Positions 17,922-28,428 of a stretch of DNA of 64,000 bases are shown in pieces (position 1 is the first letter of the stretch; the number at the start of each line of letters is the position of its first letter). The stretch is from positions 2,108,001 to 2,172,000 of the forward strand of contig NZ_AP028878.1 in the NCBI RefSeq assembly GCF_036511935.1, written 5' to 3'. Origin of the DNA: Marinobacter nanhaiticus D15-8W. Lineage in GTDB: Bacteria > Pseudomonadota > Gammaproteobacteria > Pseudomonadales > Oleiphilaceae. The position numbers were made by a program, and so were the translations under genes. The notes under the pieces were generated by a model, which made no database searches, was not told the origin of the DNA, and saw nothing but the letters and a program-made list of their open reading frames with translations.

Positions 17922-18157
17922 GGAAAAAGCCTTGAGGAATCCTTGGCATTTAGACGCTAAACTAACAATAAATGTCGCATCTACAGGTTATTGATGTCCC
18001 TGGCCAAACCAGGGGTGTCGCATCGAGTCGGGCCGGAACGAAGCGTAAGTACGCAGCCGTCATTAGGGAACACGTACGAAGGATAGCGCACCTTGCTCGA
18101 TTATGACTCCCGGTCGCCATGGATTGGACGGGAACCAATTCAGGTGAGGTCGTCAGG

Positions 18158-20005
18158 ATGAACGACTCTCTCAAGAGAGTTCAGGTTCCAACTATAAAAA
18201 ACAATCTGAAGACTCGTCTTACACTGGCGTTTGGGCTTCTCACCGTTACGCTCACGCTACTCGTTGTAGCCTATGCCCAGGACATAGCGGTGCGTGAACT
18301 GCGTGAGCGTGTGGGCGTCAACCTCCAGGAAGTTTCGCAACAGGTGCGGGACAAGCTGGAGATGGGGCTGGAAGAACGCTACCTCGATCTGACGGTAGCA
18401 TCGAGTATCCTCGCGCCCGAAATCGAGGTCGGTTCATTCGACGGGGTACAGGCTATGGTCAATGCCTTGCATATGACCTTTGAGGATTACGCCTGGATCG
18501 GATTTGCCGCCCTGGATGGTGATGTGCTGGTAAGTACCGGCGATATGCTCGAGGGCATTAACGTTGCTCATAGGCCCTGGTTCAAGGCCGCGCGAAGCGA
18601 GCCTTACCTGGGCGATGTGCATCGTGCATCGCTGCTTGATGCCATCCTCAACGCGGACGGCGGGGAGACCCTGAGGTTCGTCGATGTAGCGGTGCCCGTA
18701 CGTTCTGCCGATAGCGGTGAGGTGCTGGGAGTCTTGGGGGCCCACCTCGACTGGGAATGGGCGCGTAAGCTGGAAAGCGCCATGCTCTCGCCCCTGGAAA
18801 ACCGACTGGATGCGGATTTACTGGTTGTTGGCCAGGACTCGACCGTGTTGCTTGGCCCGCGGGGCCTCGAGGAGACGCTGCTTCACACTCGCTCCGTGCG
18901 CCAGGCACTGTCCGGCCGTTCAGGTTATGGCGTCGAGATTTGGAGCGACGGCGTTCGCTACCTGATCGGTTACAGCCAGACCCGCGACAGCCCCAATTTT
19001 GAGGGCCTCGGGTGGGCCGTCCTTGTCCGCAAACCGGTCGCCAGCGCTTTCGAACCCGCCCAGCATATTCGTAACGGCATCATTATCGCAGGCCTGGTGG
19101 CGGCCGCACTTTTCTGCCTGTTGGCCTGGCTTACAGCCCGGCGTGTATCACGGCCTCTGCTGGAGATGACCCGGGAAGCGGAAGCGATCGAGATCGGCGC
19201 ACGCCATTCAGACATTGCCGTGCGTGACGACTTCGAAGAGGTGAGCGTACTGTCGCGGGCATTCAACCGAATGGTGCGTGGGCTCAGGAGCAAGGAAAGC
19301 GAGCTACTCAAACTCAATATCACCCTGGAAGAACGGGTGGCATCGCGCACTGAGGACCTTGAGTCTGCAAACCGCGCCTTACGTGAGGAAATTGCGACTC
19401 GGGAAACGCTTCGGGCCGAACGCGAGCGGATGATCCGCCAGCTCAAGGACCTCGCCAATACCGATGTCCTCACCGGTATCAGTAACCGGCGTCATTTTTT
19501 TGAGGAAGGGGAGCGGGTACTCAAGCGGGTTGAGCGACGCCACACCAAAGCTGCCGTCATCCTGTTCGACGTGGACCATTTTAAGCGTATCAATGATACC
19601 TATGGCCATGGCGTGGGCGACGAGGCACTCAAGCATTTGGTCGAGATCGCCAAACGGGCCACTCGGGACATCGACCTCCTGGCGCGTATCGGCGGCGAGG
19701 AGTTTGCTTTGCTACTGGAGGACGAAACCGGCGAGAACGCCGGGGACATCGCCGAGCGCCTGCGTAGTATGGTGGAAACAACACCGCTGGCCCTGCCTGA
19801 TAAGGAGATCCATATGACGATCAGTCTGGGTATCGCGCGCATTGGAGAGTGTGAGGTCCCGACTCTGGATTTGCTCCTGGCCCACGCTGATCGCGCGCTT
19901 TATCGAGCCAAGGAGCGCGGCCGGAACCGGATAGAGCAGGCTTCCACCTGCGGCCCTGATCCCGTTTCCGAGGATGGTCGGGGCAAAAAAAAGCCCCTGG
20001 GGTGA
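18158..20005 (+). CDS. Diguanylate cyclase with periplasmic sensor, HAMP and GGDEF domains
   Basis: About 615 residues. TM1 is at about 17-37, with a roughly 270-residue periplasmic Cache-like sensor between the two membrane segments. TM2 is near 307-328, followed by a HAMP linker (ARRVSRPLLEMTREAEAIEIG), a coiled coil (LEERVASRTEDLESANRALREEI) and a GGDEF domain. GGEEF is at 512-516, with an RDID inhibitory site at 503-506, exactly five residues before. The layout predicts ligand-controlled cyclic di-GMP synthesis. ATG 18158 was chosen because GTGAGGT precedes it. A longer frame to 18119 would add residues before it without a ribosome site. Confidence 0.92.
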   Translation: MNDSLKRVQVPTIKNNLKTRLTLAFGLLTVTLTLLVVAYAQDIAVRELRERVGVNLQEVSQQVRDKLEMGLEERYLDLTVASSILAPEIEVGSFDGVQAMVNALHMTFEDYAWIGFAALDGDVLVSTGDMLEGINVAHRPWFKAARSEPYLGDVHRASLLDAILNADGGETLRFVDVAVPVRSADSGEVLGVLGAHLDWEWARKLESAMLSPLENRLDADLLVVGQDSTVLLGPRGLEETLLHTRSVRQALSGRSGYGVEIWSDGVRYLIGYSQTRDSPNFEGLGWAVLVRKPVASAFEPAQHIRNGIIIAGLVAAALFCLLAWLTARRVSRPLLEMTREAEAIEIGARHSDIAVRDDFEEVSVLSRAFNRMVRGLRSKESELLKLNITLEERVASRTEDLESANRALREEIATRETLRAERERMIRQLKDLANTDVLTGISNRRHFFEEGERVLKRVERRHTKAAVILFDVDHFKRINDTYGHGVGDEALKHLVEIAKRATRDIDLLARIGGEEFALLLEDETGENAGDIAERLRSMVETTPLALPDKEIHMTISLGIARIGECEVPTLDLLLAHADRALYRAKERGRNRIEQASTCGPDPVSEDGRGKKKPLG

Positions 20006-20241
20006 GGGGGCAAAGAGATCAGCTTCCAAGAGAAGGTGGGCACAACCTGAAACTATTCCGGGCCCTGCTCGTGACCTTACGGGGTCTGCCTGGGTTTGAA
20101 AGAGTCCTGCAACAGAAAGTCCTCTCAAGTAGACTGCGATGCCTACAGGAGGCTCGCAGCCAGCGGGCATCCCTGCGTTCATTCGCGTCATGCTTATGGC
20201 TCAACCGTATCGGCAATTTTTAGAGTAATCAGCCTAGGAAA

Positions 20242-21399
20242 GTGTTGGTGTCGTCACAAAACGAAATGCTTTGGGAGAGTGGCCGGTTGCGTCTCGAGCG
20301 ACCGGGCAAGGGCCAGCGCGACCTGCGGGCGTGGGACGCCGCAGATCCCCAGTTGGTCGAACAGGCGATGGTTCAGTTGGACGCAGTCCGGTCCGAATCG
20401 CAAGTAAATCCCCGCGTGGCCATTGTGGACGATAGCTTCGGTGCCCTGACATTGGCCTTGGGCCAATATGGTCCGATCAGCGTGGCCGACAGCGCGCTGT
20501 TGCAACCGTCGGTCACGATCAACGCCCGCCTCAATAGTCTGGAGGTTCCGGAGATTGCAGACTGGCGAATGCCGCCCGATGGGTGTTTTGACATCATAGT
20601 CCTCAAGATTCCGCGCCAGGTGGACTATCTCGAATACCTGCTGCGCTGGGTGAATGCCCACCTCGCGCCGAATGGGCGGTTGATTGCGGGCGGTATGATC
20701 AAGCATCTGCCAGATCGCTGTGCCCAGTTGTTCGAGGCGTTGATGGGATCAAACGAGCCCCTGCGTGCCCGCCAGAAGGCACGGGTCATCCTATCGCAAC
20801 GGGGGACGGCTACGCTGGATGACTGGGACGGCCTTTGGCGTGGCTACACGCTGTCCGGGGGAGTAGGGCCAGTAAAGGCCTTGCCGGCTGTATTCGCACG
20901 GGAGCGGCTGGATATCGGCAGTCGGGAGTTTCTACCCTACGTTGTCTCGGCCATTGAATCGTTACCCGACGGAGCCAGGGTGCTGGATCTGGGCTGTGGA
21001 AATGGCGTGCTGGGACTCTCTGCCCTGGCGGCCCGGGATGATATTCGAGTTACATTCGCCGATGTTTCCAGCCAGGCCGTGGCCAGTGCTGAGCAGAACT
21101 GCTACGACAGCGGGTTCGGCGAGCGAAGCCGGTTCCACCATACTGACGCAGTGCCGGTGGGCGAGCGTTATGATCTCATCCTGTGTAACCCGCCATTCCA
21201 CGAAGGTGGTGCCGTCGGCGATCATATTGCGCTGCGCATGTTTCGCCAGTCCGCAAAAGCACTCTCCGGACAGGGGCAGCTATTGGTCGTGGGCAACCGC
21301 CATCTGGGGTATCACGTCAAGCTACGCAATACCTTTCGTCAGGTGCAGCAGTTGGCGTCTTCACCCAAGTTCGTGGTGTTTGCCTGCCGTCATCGTTGA
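20242..21399 (+). CDS. rlmG: 23S rRNA m2G1835 methyltransferase RlmG
   Basis: A 385-residue two-domain methyltransferase paralogous to RsmC. The N-terminal domain has LKIPRQVDYLEYLLRWV and GGMIKHLPD, the C-terminal domain has the SAM site VLDLGCGNGVLGLSALAA, and the catalytic motif is NPPFHEGG. RlmG methylates G1835 of 23S rRNA. The start is GTG 20242, with ATG 20266 as an alternative; RlmG of E. coli is 378 residues, which fits either. The last ten bases overlap the 3' end of the convergent riboflavin synthase gene. Confidence 0.88.
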   Translation: MLVSSQNEMLWESGRLRLERPGKGQRDLRAWDAADPQLVEQAMVQLDAVRSESQVNPRVAIVDDSFGALTLALGQYGPISVADSALLQPSVTINARLNSLEVPEIADWRMPPDGCFDIIVLKIPRQVDYLEYLLRWVNAHLAPNGRLIAGGMIKHLPDRCAQLFEALMGSNEPLRARQKARVILSQRGTATLDDWDGLWRGYTLSGGVGPVKALPAVFARERLDIGSREFLPYVVSAIESLPDGARVLDLGCGNGVLGLSALAARDDIRVTFADVSSQAVASAEQNCYDSGFGERSRFHHTDAVPVGERYDLILCNPPFHEGGAVGDHIALRMFRQSAKALSGQGQLLVVGNRHLGYHVKLRNTFRQVQQLASSPKFVVFACRHR

Positions 21400-22007
21400 G
21401 GCGGCTTGTCGTATCCCATACGGGCAAGGGTGTCGACGATGGTTTGGGTCTGGCTGTCGATCTCGATATTGACCTGATCTCCCCCTGCCAGGTTGGCAAA
21501 GGTGGTGACACGCAGCGTTTCCGGTATCAGGTGAACATTAAAGGTGTCCTCGGTCACCGTGCCTATGGTGAGGCTGGCGCCCTCGACGGCGATATAGCCT
21601 TTGGCAAAGATGTACTTCATCCAGTCTTTAGGCACCTGGAACGTGAGCGTGAGGTTGTTTTCCGAGGCCTCGACACGTCGGACCGTAGCTGTGGTGTGCA
21701 CGTGACCAGAAAGCAGATGCCCGCCGATCTCGTCGCCGATGCGTGCGGCGCGCTCGAAATTGACCCGGTGGTCCTCTTTCAGGTCGCCAAGGGTGGTCAA
21801 TCGCAGGGTTTCCTGCATGGCATCGAAGTAGAGATGGTTACCCTGCTGGCGGGTGACGGTCAGGCACGTACCATTGATGGATACCGACGCGCCGATTTCG
21901 ACCCCCTGGACGCGATCTTCCGGGAATTCCAGTACCAGGGTAGAGAGGCCAGGACGTTGATCGACCGCAACCACTCGGGCCTGACCTTGAACAATACCGG
22001 TAAACAT
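21390..22007 (-). CDS. ribE: Riboflavin synthase alpha chain
   Basis: A 205-residue protein with the two tandem lumazine-binding barrels. The first opens MFTGIVQGQARV and carries ASVSINGTCLTVT; the second contains GGHLLSGHVHTTATV and YIAVEGASLTIGTV. It dismutates two 6,7-dimethyl-8-ribityllumazine molecules to riboflavin and a pyrimidine. The other rib genes are not adjacent, so this may be a second or separately placed copy. No FMN riboswitch-like leader is evident upstream of 22007. Confidence 0.93.
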   Translation of the reverse strand: MFTGIVQGQARVVAVDQRPGLSTLVLEFPEDRVQGVEIGASVSINGTCLTVTRQQGNHLYFDAMQETLRLTTLGDLKEDHRVNFERAARIGDEIGGHLLSGHVHTTATVRRVEASENNLTLTFQVPKDWMKYIFAKGYIAVEGASLTIGTVTEDTFNVHLIPETLRVTTFANLAGGDQVNIEIDSQTQTIVDTLARMGYDKPPQR

Positions 22008-22189
22008 GATGACTCCAGCGTCGGTTGGGCAGAGGCCGTAGGATAGCGAGACGCTCCCGGTCTGCCAAGCAGCGCGCGATCGGTAAAGGAATGCTCAAGT
22101 CATGTGTCTTGCTGCCGATACCTATAGTTAATAGCCATTAGTGAGTAACTAGTGAGTTAACGAAAGCGAAGTGAACAACGAGGTCTGGT

Positions 22190-23107
22190 GTGGCGGAGGA
22201 GAGGAAAGTGGCAACAACACAAGCGCGGACACGTCCATCTCCGGTATTGCAACCGGGACGGCCCGCCGATCCCGCTCCGCCGGTACCCGTCGCTGCTGAG
22301 ACCGGGGTGGCGGCCCATGAGGTCCATCCGCCCATTCCTGTAGAAAGCGAACCGCCGGTTGCGGCGCCACTCGATGAGGGCGCTGGGTCTGCCGAAGACC
22401 AGAGTGCTCCCGAGGATGATCGGGAGGCATCAATGATGCGTCAGTCGGGGCGCCGCCGCTTGCTGCGTCAATGTGAACGGGTGCTGTTGCTGGATTTCAA
22501 CACGCTTGCCATGCCGGACTGGCCGGATAATTTCACGATGGCCGCCGCCCGTCGTAGACGCGATATCTGGTTGTTTTCCGCTTCCCTCGCGGCCATTGTG
22601 TTTCTGGCCGGGGTGCCGGGCATCGTGCCCGCCTGGATAGCGGGTACCGGCTTTGGCGCCTTCGTGCTGATCGTCCTTGCGGGCATTCCTTTTGTGCGTC
22701 GGCTGTATAGCGGCCAGCCCAGCTATATCGATCTGCTACTGCGCCGACAGCACCGCATGCGGGAGGCTCGCAGTCACATCCAGCATCTAGAGGGCGCTGA
22801 AGGACTGGCGTGGCAGTGCGCGATGATGGCCGAGTTCAATCCCGCGCTGAGATCGCCTCGTTTCAGCGGGCTGGTCAACCTTTCCGAAAAACGTAGCCTG
22901 GCGCGGGAGTTGCGCCGCCGGGATCATATACGGCTGTTCCTTATCTACATGCTTGAGGCAGAGAAAGCCTATGAGCGTCTCCAGCATGCCTATTTCGAAG
23001 GCCACCAGACGGCCATCGACAAGGGTTGGGCACCGCCGGAGCCTACCGATGAGGTGACGGAGGAGGATCACGACGTCCCTCAACAGGCCACGGCCAGACC
23101 AGAGTAG
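22190..23107 (+). CDS. Orphan membrane protein with a Pro-rich N terminus
   Basis: 305 residues from GTG 22190, which has GAGGT 5 bases before it. Residues 1-80 are Pro/Ala/Glu-rich and disordered. A basic stretch GRRRLLRQCERV precedes two adjacent transmembrane helices (about 125-142 and 148-166). The C-terminal 130 residues are soluble, helical and Arg-rich (LLLRRQHRMREARSHIQHLEG). I do not recognise a family. It is divergent from ribE and followed by amt, with no obvious partner. Confidence 0.65.
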   Translation: MAEERKVATTQARTRPSPVLQPGRPADPAPPVPVAAETGVAAHEVHPPIPVESEPPVAAPLDEGAGSAEDQSAPEDDREASMMRQSGRRRLLRQCERVLLLDFNTLAMPDWPDNFTMAAARRRRDIWLFSASLAAIVFLAGVPGIVPAWIAGTGFGAFVLIVLAGIPFVRRLYSGQPSYIDLLLRRQHRMREARSHIQHLEGAEGLAWQCAMMAEFNPALRSPRFSGLVNLSEKRSLARELRRRDHIRLFLIYMLEAEKAYERLQHAYFEGHQTAIDKGWAPPEPTDEVTEEDHDVPQQATARPE

Positions 23108-23492
23108 CTTAGGTCGATCGCGTGTTGCTTACATCGTTGGATCAAATGGCGATCGCACCGAACAGGTTCATACTTCGAAGTCCGATAGGACTACGCCGTT
23201 CGCACTTACTCTGAGTCTGCATTGTGGTGCACGTTTGGCCACTTGTCCGGATCGAAAATGGTGCGACTAAGAACCTTTCCTGCCATTAGTGCACTTAAAT
23301 AGTGCGAAATCGGGCAGTCAAAGAACCATTCGTTTCCTTCGGGTTGTCTTTTATTACGCTTAACTGACCGCGCTCCGGTGAAGCGTTCCTTTTTGGAACA
23401 CTTCTTGTATGTCTGTGCACCCCTATAAAGCATCAAGGTGTAAGCAGTTGCTGCATCTTGTGGGTTCATCAGGTAAACGGGAGTTATAAACC
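23108..23492. other. 385-bp region upstream of amt
   Basis: Only control sequence for the ammonium channel gene is expected here. At 23394-23409 TGGAACA-N4-TTGTA loosely resembles a sigma-54 promoter but lacks the GC of the -12 element. A minus-strand frame spans the region and overlaps the amt start, and looks spurious. Confidence 0.4.
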
Positions 23493-24704
23493 GTGGAAAC
23501 AACAAGTGCAGTGGAGACGCTGCTACAAGGTGCCAACACGCTTTTCCTGCTGCTGGGGGCCGTCATGGTCTTGGCCATGCACGCCGGCTTTGCCTTCCTT
23601 GAGGTGGGTACAGTCCGTCACAAGAACCAGGTCAATGCCCTGGTAAAGATCATGACGGACTTTGGTGTTTCAACCCTGGCCTATTTCTTTGTCGGTTACA
23701 CCATTGCCTACCAGACAGACTTTTTCGCCAGTGCCACCGTACTGACGGAGGCCAATGGCTACGCACTGGTCAAGTTCTTCTTCCTGCTTACTTTTGCGGC
23801 GGCGATCCCGGCTATCGTCTCCGGCGGTGTTGCCGAGCGTGCTCGCTTCTATCCGTTGTTGGTAGCGTCGGCGCTTATTGTCGCGCTCGTGTATCCGTTC
23901 TTTGAAGGTATGGTCTGGAATGGCAACTATGGGTTCCAGGCCTGGCTCGAGTCCACCTTTGGCGCCGGGTTCCATGATTTTGCCGGGTCCGTGGTCGTAC
24001 ATGGTGTGGGTGGTTGGATCGCACTCGCTGCGGTGCTGATCCTCGGCGCCCGCAACGGTCGTTACCGCAACGGACGGGTGGTTGCGTTCGCGCCGTCCAA
24101 CATCCCCTTCCTGGCGTTGGGCGCCTGGATACTGACGGTGGGCTGGTTTGGCTTCAACGTGATGTCTGCACAAACCCTCGATGGGATCAGCGGATTGGTC
24201 GCGGTGAACAGCCTGATGGCCATGGTCGGCGGGATCGTGGTGTCGATGCTGGTCGGCCGCAAGGACCCGGGTTTTATCCATAACGGACCGCTGGCAGGGC
24301 TGGTGGCGGTCTGCGCCGGCTCTGACCTCATGCATCCGATCGGCGCGCTGGTCACCGGTGGCGTTGCGGGCGCCTTGTTCGTCTACCTGTTCGAGTGGGC
24401 GCAGAATCGCATGACCCGCCTCGACGACGTACTGGGTGTGTGGCCGTTACATGGCATCTGTGGCGTATGGGGCGGTATTGCTGCCGGAATATTTGGCCAG
24501 GCCGGGCTCGGCGGTCTGGGCGGGGTCAGCCTGGGTGCGCAGGTTATCGGCTCTGTTGTCGGCGTGCTGGTCGCGTTTATCGGCGGCGCGATCGTTTACG
24601 GTCTGGTCAATCTGGTGAGTTCGCTACGCCTTTCCGAAGAGGAAGAGTTTGAAGGTGCCGACCTGAGTATTCACCGTATCGCGGCGACCTCGATGGATAA
24701 TTGA
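23493..24704 (+). CDS. amt: Ammonium transporter Amt
   Basis: A 403-residue channel of the Amt/Rh family with about eleven transmembrane helices. The twin pore histidines are visible in FAGSVVVHGVGG (first) and WPLHGICGVWGG (second), and AFAFLEVGTVRHKNQ marks the outer gate region. It carries ammonium or ammonia into the cytoplasm. GTG 23493 has GGGAG about 9 bases upstream. The glnK gene that normally precedes amtB is absent from this neighbourhood, so control by a PII protein, if any, would use one encoded elsewhere. A terminator follows. Confidence 0.93.
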   Translation: METTSAVETLLQGANTLFLLLGAVMVLAMHAGFAFLEVGTVRHKNQVNALVKIMTDFGVSTLAYFFVGYTIAYQTDFFASATVLTEANGYALVKFFFLLTFAAAIPAIVSGGVAERARFYPLLVASALIVALVYPFFEGMVWNGNYGFQAWLESTFGAGFHDFAGSVVVHGVGGWIALAAVLILGARNGRYRNGRVVAFAPSNIPFLALGAWILTVGWFGFNVMSAQTLDGISGLVAVNSLMAMVGGIVVSMLVGRKDPGFIHNGPLAGLVAVCAGSDLMHPIGALVTGGVAGALFVYLFEWAQNRMTRLDDVLGVWPLHGICGVWGGIAAGIFGQAGLGGLGGVSLGAQVIGSVVGVLVAFIGGAIVYGLVNLVSSLRLSEEEEFEGADLSIHRIAATSMDN

Positions 24705-24731
24705 TCCTTCTCGTAGGGCTGGACAGGAAAG

Positions 24732-24760
24732 CGCAGGTGTTTCGGCATCTGCGTTTTTTT
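24732..24760 (+). terminator. Terminator after amt
   Basis: The stem CGCAGGTG / CATCTGCG (one G-T pair, 24732-24739 and 24746-24753) is followed by seven T residues (24754-24760). Confidence 0.9.
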
Positions 24761-24813
24761 ATGGATCGAAGATCTGGAGTAGGAGAGCGGAAGGGTGCCA
24801 GAACGGTGCATGC

Positions 24814-24842
24814 TTGACACACACTAAAGTCAAACGTATGTT
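24814..24842 (+). promoter_or_regulatory. Predicted psrA promoter (sigma-70)
   Basis: A perfect TTGACA -35 box (24814-24819) is followed after exactly 17 bases by TATGTT (24837-24842). The -10 box lies inside the operator pair listed next. Confidence 0.75.
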
Positions 24843-24857
24843 TTAAACAAATGTTTG
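24831..24857 (+). promoter_or_regulatory. Paired PsrA-type operators upstream of psrA
   Basis: Two adjoining palindromes are visible: CAAAC-N4-GTTTT (24831-24844) and AAAC-N4-GTTT (24845-24856, extended by a G at 24857). They match the known PsrA site of Pseudomonas, CAAAC-N2-4-GTTTG. They overlap the -10 box, so self-repression is predicted. Confidence 0.75.
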
Positions 24858-24925
24858 GCTTTCTGACGGGCAGAGCGTGTCTGTCTGGAGAAGCTGGGGA
24901 AATACTATCTAACCGGCGACATACT

Positions 24926-25585
24926 ATGGCGCAGTCCGATACCGTTGATCGCATCCTCGATGCTGCTGAAGAGCTTTTCGCAGAGCGCGGATTTTCCGAG
25001 ACCTCACTGCGCATGATCACCAGTAAGGCTAACGTTAATCTCGCCGCCGTCAATTACCATTTTGGATCAAAGAACGCACTCATTCAGGCCGTGTTCGCAC
25101 GTTTTCTAACCCCATTCTCGGACACTCTGGAAAAAGCATTCGACGATCTCGAGCGTCGCTGCAACGGTCGACCGCCCTCGCTGCATCAAACGCTGTGGGC
25201 GCTCACCGAAAGTGCGGTGCGCATGCCGCACCGTAACGAGGACGGTATCTCCATTTTCATGCGTCTGTTGGGGCTGGCATACACACAGTCCCAGGGGCAC
25301 CTGCGTAAATTCCTGGAAGAGGAATACAGCGAACCGTTCGGGCGTTTCATGGGGCTGCTCAAGGAGGCCACACCCCAACTGTCCGCGGTAGACCGCTATT
25401 GGCGCATCCAGTTCATGCTGGGCGCGACCGCGTTCACCATGTCCAGTAGCGACGCGCTGCGGGAGATCCTGGAGAACAAACTTGGGGTAGATACCACGGT
25501 GCAGGAAATCGCGGCGCGCCTGGTGCCTTTCCTTGCATCCGGGTTGCAGGCGTCAGATACGGTGGCTTTCCCGCAGACAGCCTGA
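24926..25585 (+). CDS. psrA: TetR-family regulator PsrA
   Basis: 219 residues. The N-terminal helix-turn-helix (SLRMITSKANVNLAAVNYHFGSKNALIQAVF) is near-identical, from memory, to PsrA of Pseudomonas, and IFMRLLGLAYTQSQGHLR and FMLGATAFTMSSSDALR in the ligand domain also match. PsrA senses long-chain acyl groups and controls beta-oxidation genes and rpoS in Pseudomonas. ATG 24926 gives the MAQSDTVDRILDAAE start that the family shows. In Pseudomonas psrA lies near lexA; here lexA is not in the window. Confidence 0.9.
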   Translation: MAQSDTVDRILDAAEELFAERGFSETSLRMITSKANVNLAAVNYHFGSKNALIQAVFARFLTPFSDTLEKAFDDLERRCNGRPPSLHQTLWALTESAVRMPHRNEDGISIFMRLLGLAYTQSQGHLRKFLEEEYSEPFGRFMGLLKEATPQLSAVDRYWRIQFMLGATAFTMSSSDALREILENKLGVDTTVQEIAARLVPFLASGLQASDTVAFPQTA

Positions 25586-25740
25586 CACGCTGGGACTGTC
25601 TGTATCCTCGATAGCCATGTTCGCCTGACCTGCAACCCCCTTGCCACGCCGTAGAAAGCCTCCCGCTTTCGCCCGCAGAAATACCCTCTTGTATTGCCTG
25701 GCCGTCCTGGGCTCGGTAATCTCTGCGCCTGTAACCTACG

Positions 25741-26268
25741 ATGGACCGTTGTCCCGATCGCGTCTTTGACCAGAGGTGCCTTTTGCTAACGGCTGAAGAA
25801 ATACGGATCAGTATTCCCCGGCAAACGCTAACGGTTCAGATGAGTGACGGTAGTATTTGCCAGTATCCAGTATCCACTGCCAGTAATGGCCCCGGAGAAG
25901 CCAACGGCTCTGGCTGCACGCCCCGCGGGCGCCATTACGTCCGGGCGCGAATTGGGGCGGGGCAGCCACGAGGTTCTGTTTTCGTGGGCCGGCGCCCCAC
26001 CGGCGAGATCTATTCCAGCCAACTCGCTGCCGAGCACCCCTCCCGGGACTGGATCCTGACCCGGATCTTGTGGCTTTGCGGGCGGGAGTCGGGAGTCAAC
26101 CGGGGTGGTAATGTCGATTCCATGCGCCGCTACATCTATATCCATGGCACGCCGGATACTGAACCGATGGGCGTGCCCGCATCCCATGGCTGCGTACGTA
26201 TGCGCAACGATGATCTGCTTGCGCTCTTTGATCATATCCGGGTCGGTACGCCGGTATTTATCGAATAG
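25741..26268 (+). CDS. L,D-transpeptidase (YkuD domain)
   Basis: About 175 residues forming a single YkuD catalytic domain. The signature IHGTPDTEPMGVPASHGCVRM near the C terminus holds the catalytic His and nucleophile Cys. YkuD enzymes make 3-3 peptidoglycan crosslinks or attach lipoproteins, yet no signal peptide is visible. Short YkuD proteins without a signal are known in pseudomonads; whether it is exported or works in the cytoplasm is unclear. The start is uncertain: ATG 25741 or TTG 25783 (just before LTAEEIRISIPRQ). Confidence 0.87.
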   Translation: MDRCPDRVFDQRCLLLTAEEIRISIPRQTLTVQMSDGSICQYPVSTASNGPGEANGSGCTPRGRHYVRARIGAGQPRGSVFVGRRPTGEIYSSQLAAEHPSRDWILTRILWLCGRESGVNRGGNVDSMRRYIYIHGTPDTEPMGVPASHGCVRMRNDDLLALFDHIRVGTPVFIE

Positions 26269-26362
26269 GGTACCGAACCGCCCTGAATGAACAGTCGGAA
26301 TGTGAGTAAGGGGCCCCGTGTGCCCTGAAGGAAATCAACTGTAGACAACCAGGAGACAAGGT

Positions 26363-28410
<2,048 letters not shown>

Positions 28411-28428
28411 GATTTATTTCTCCATCAA

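Noticed and set aside
23394..23409. Sigma-54-like promoter upstream of amt
   Set aside because: The -24 GG is present but the invariant GC of the -12 element is GT and the -24 element has a further mismatch; kept only as a remark.
23206..23505. 99-residue minus-strand frame upstream of amt
   Set aside because: It overlaps the amt start codon region and has no recognisable domain or ribosome site.
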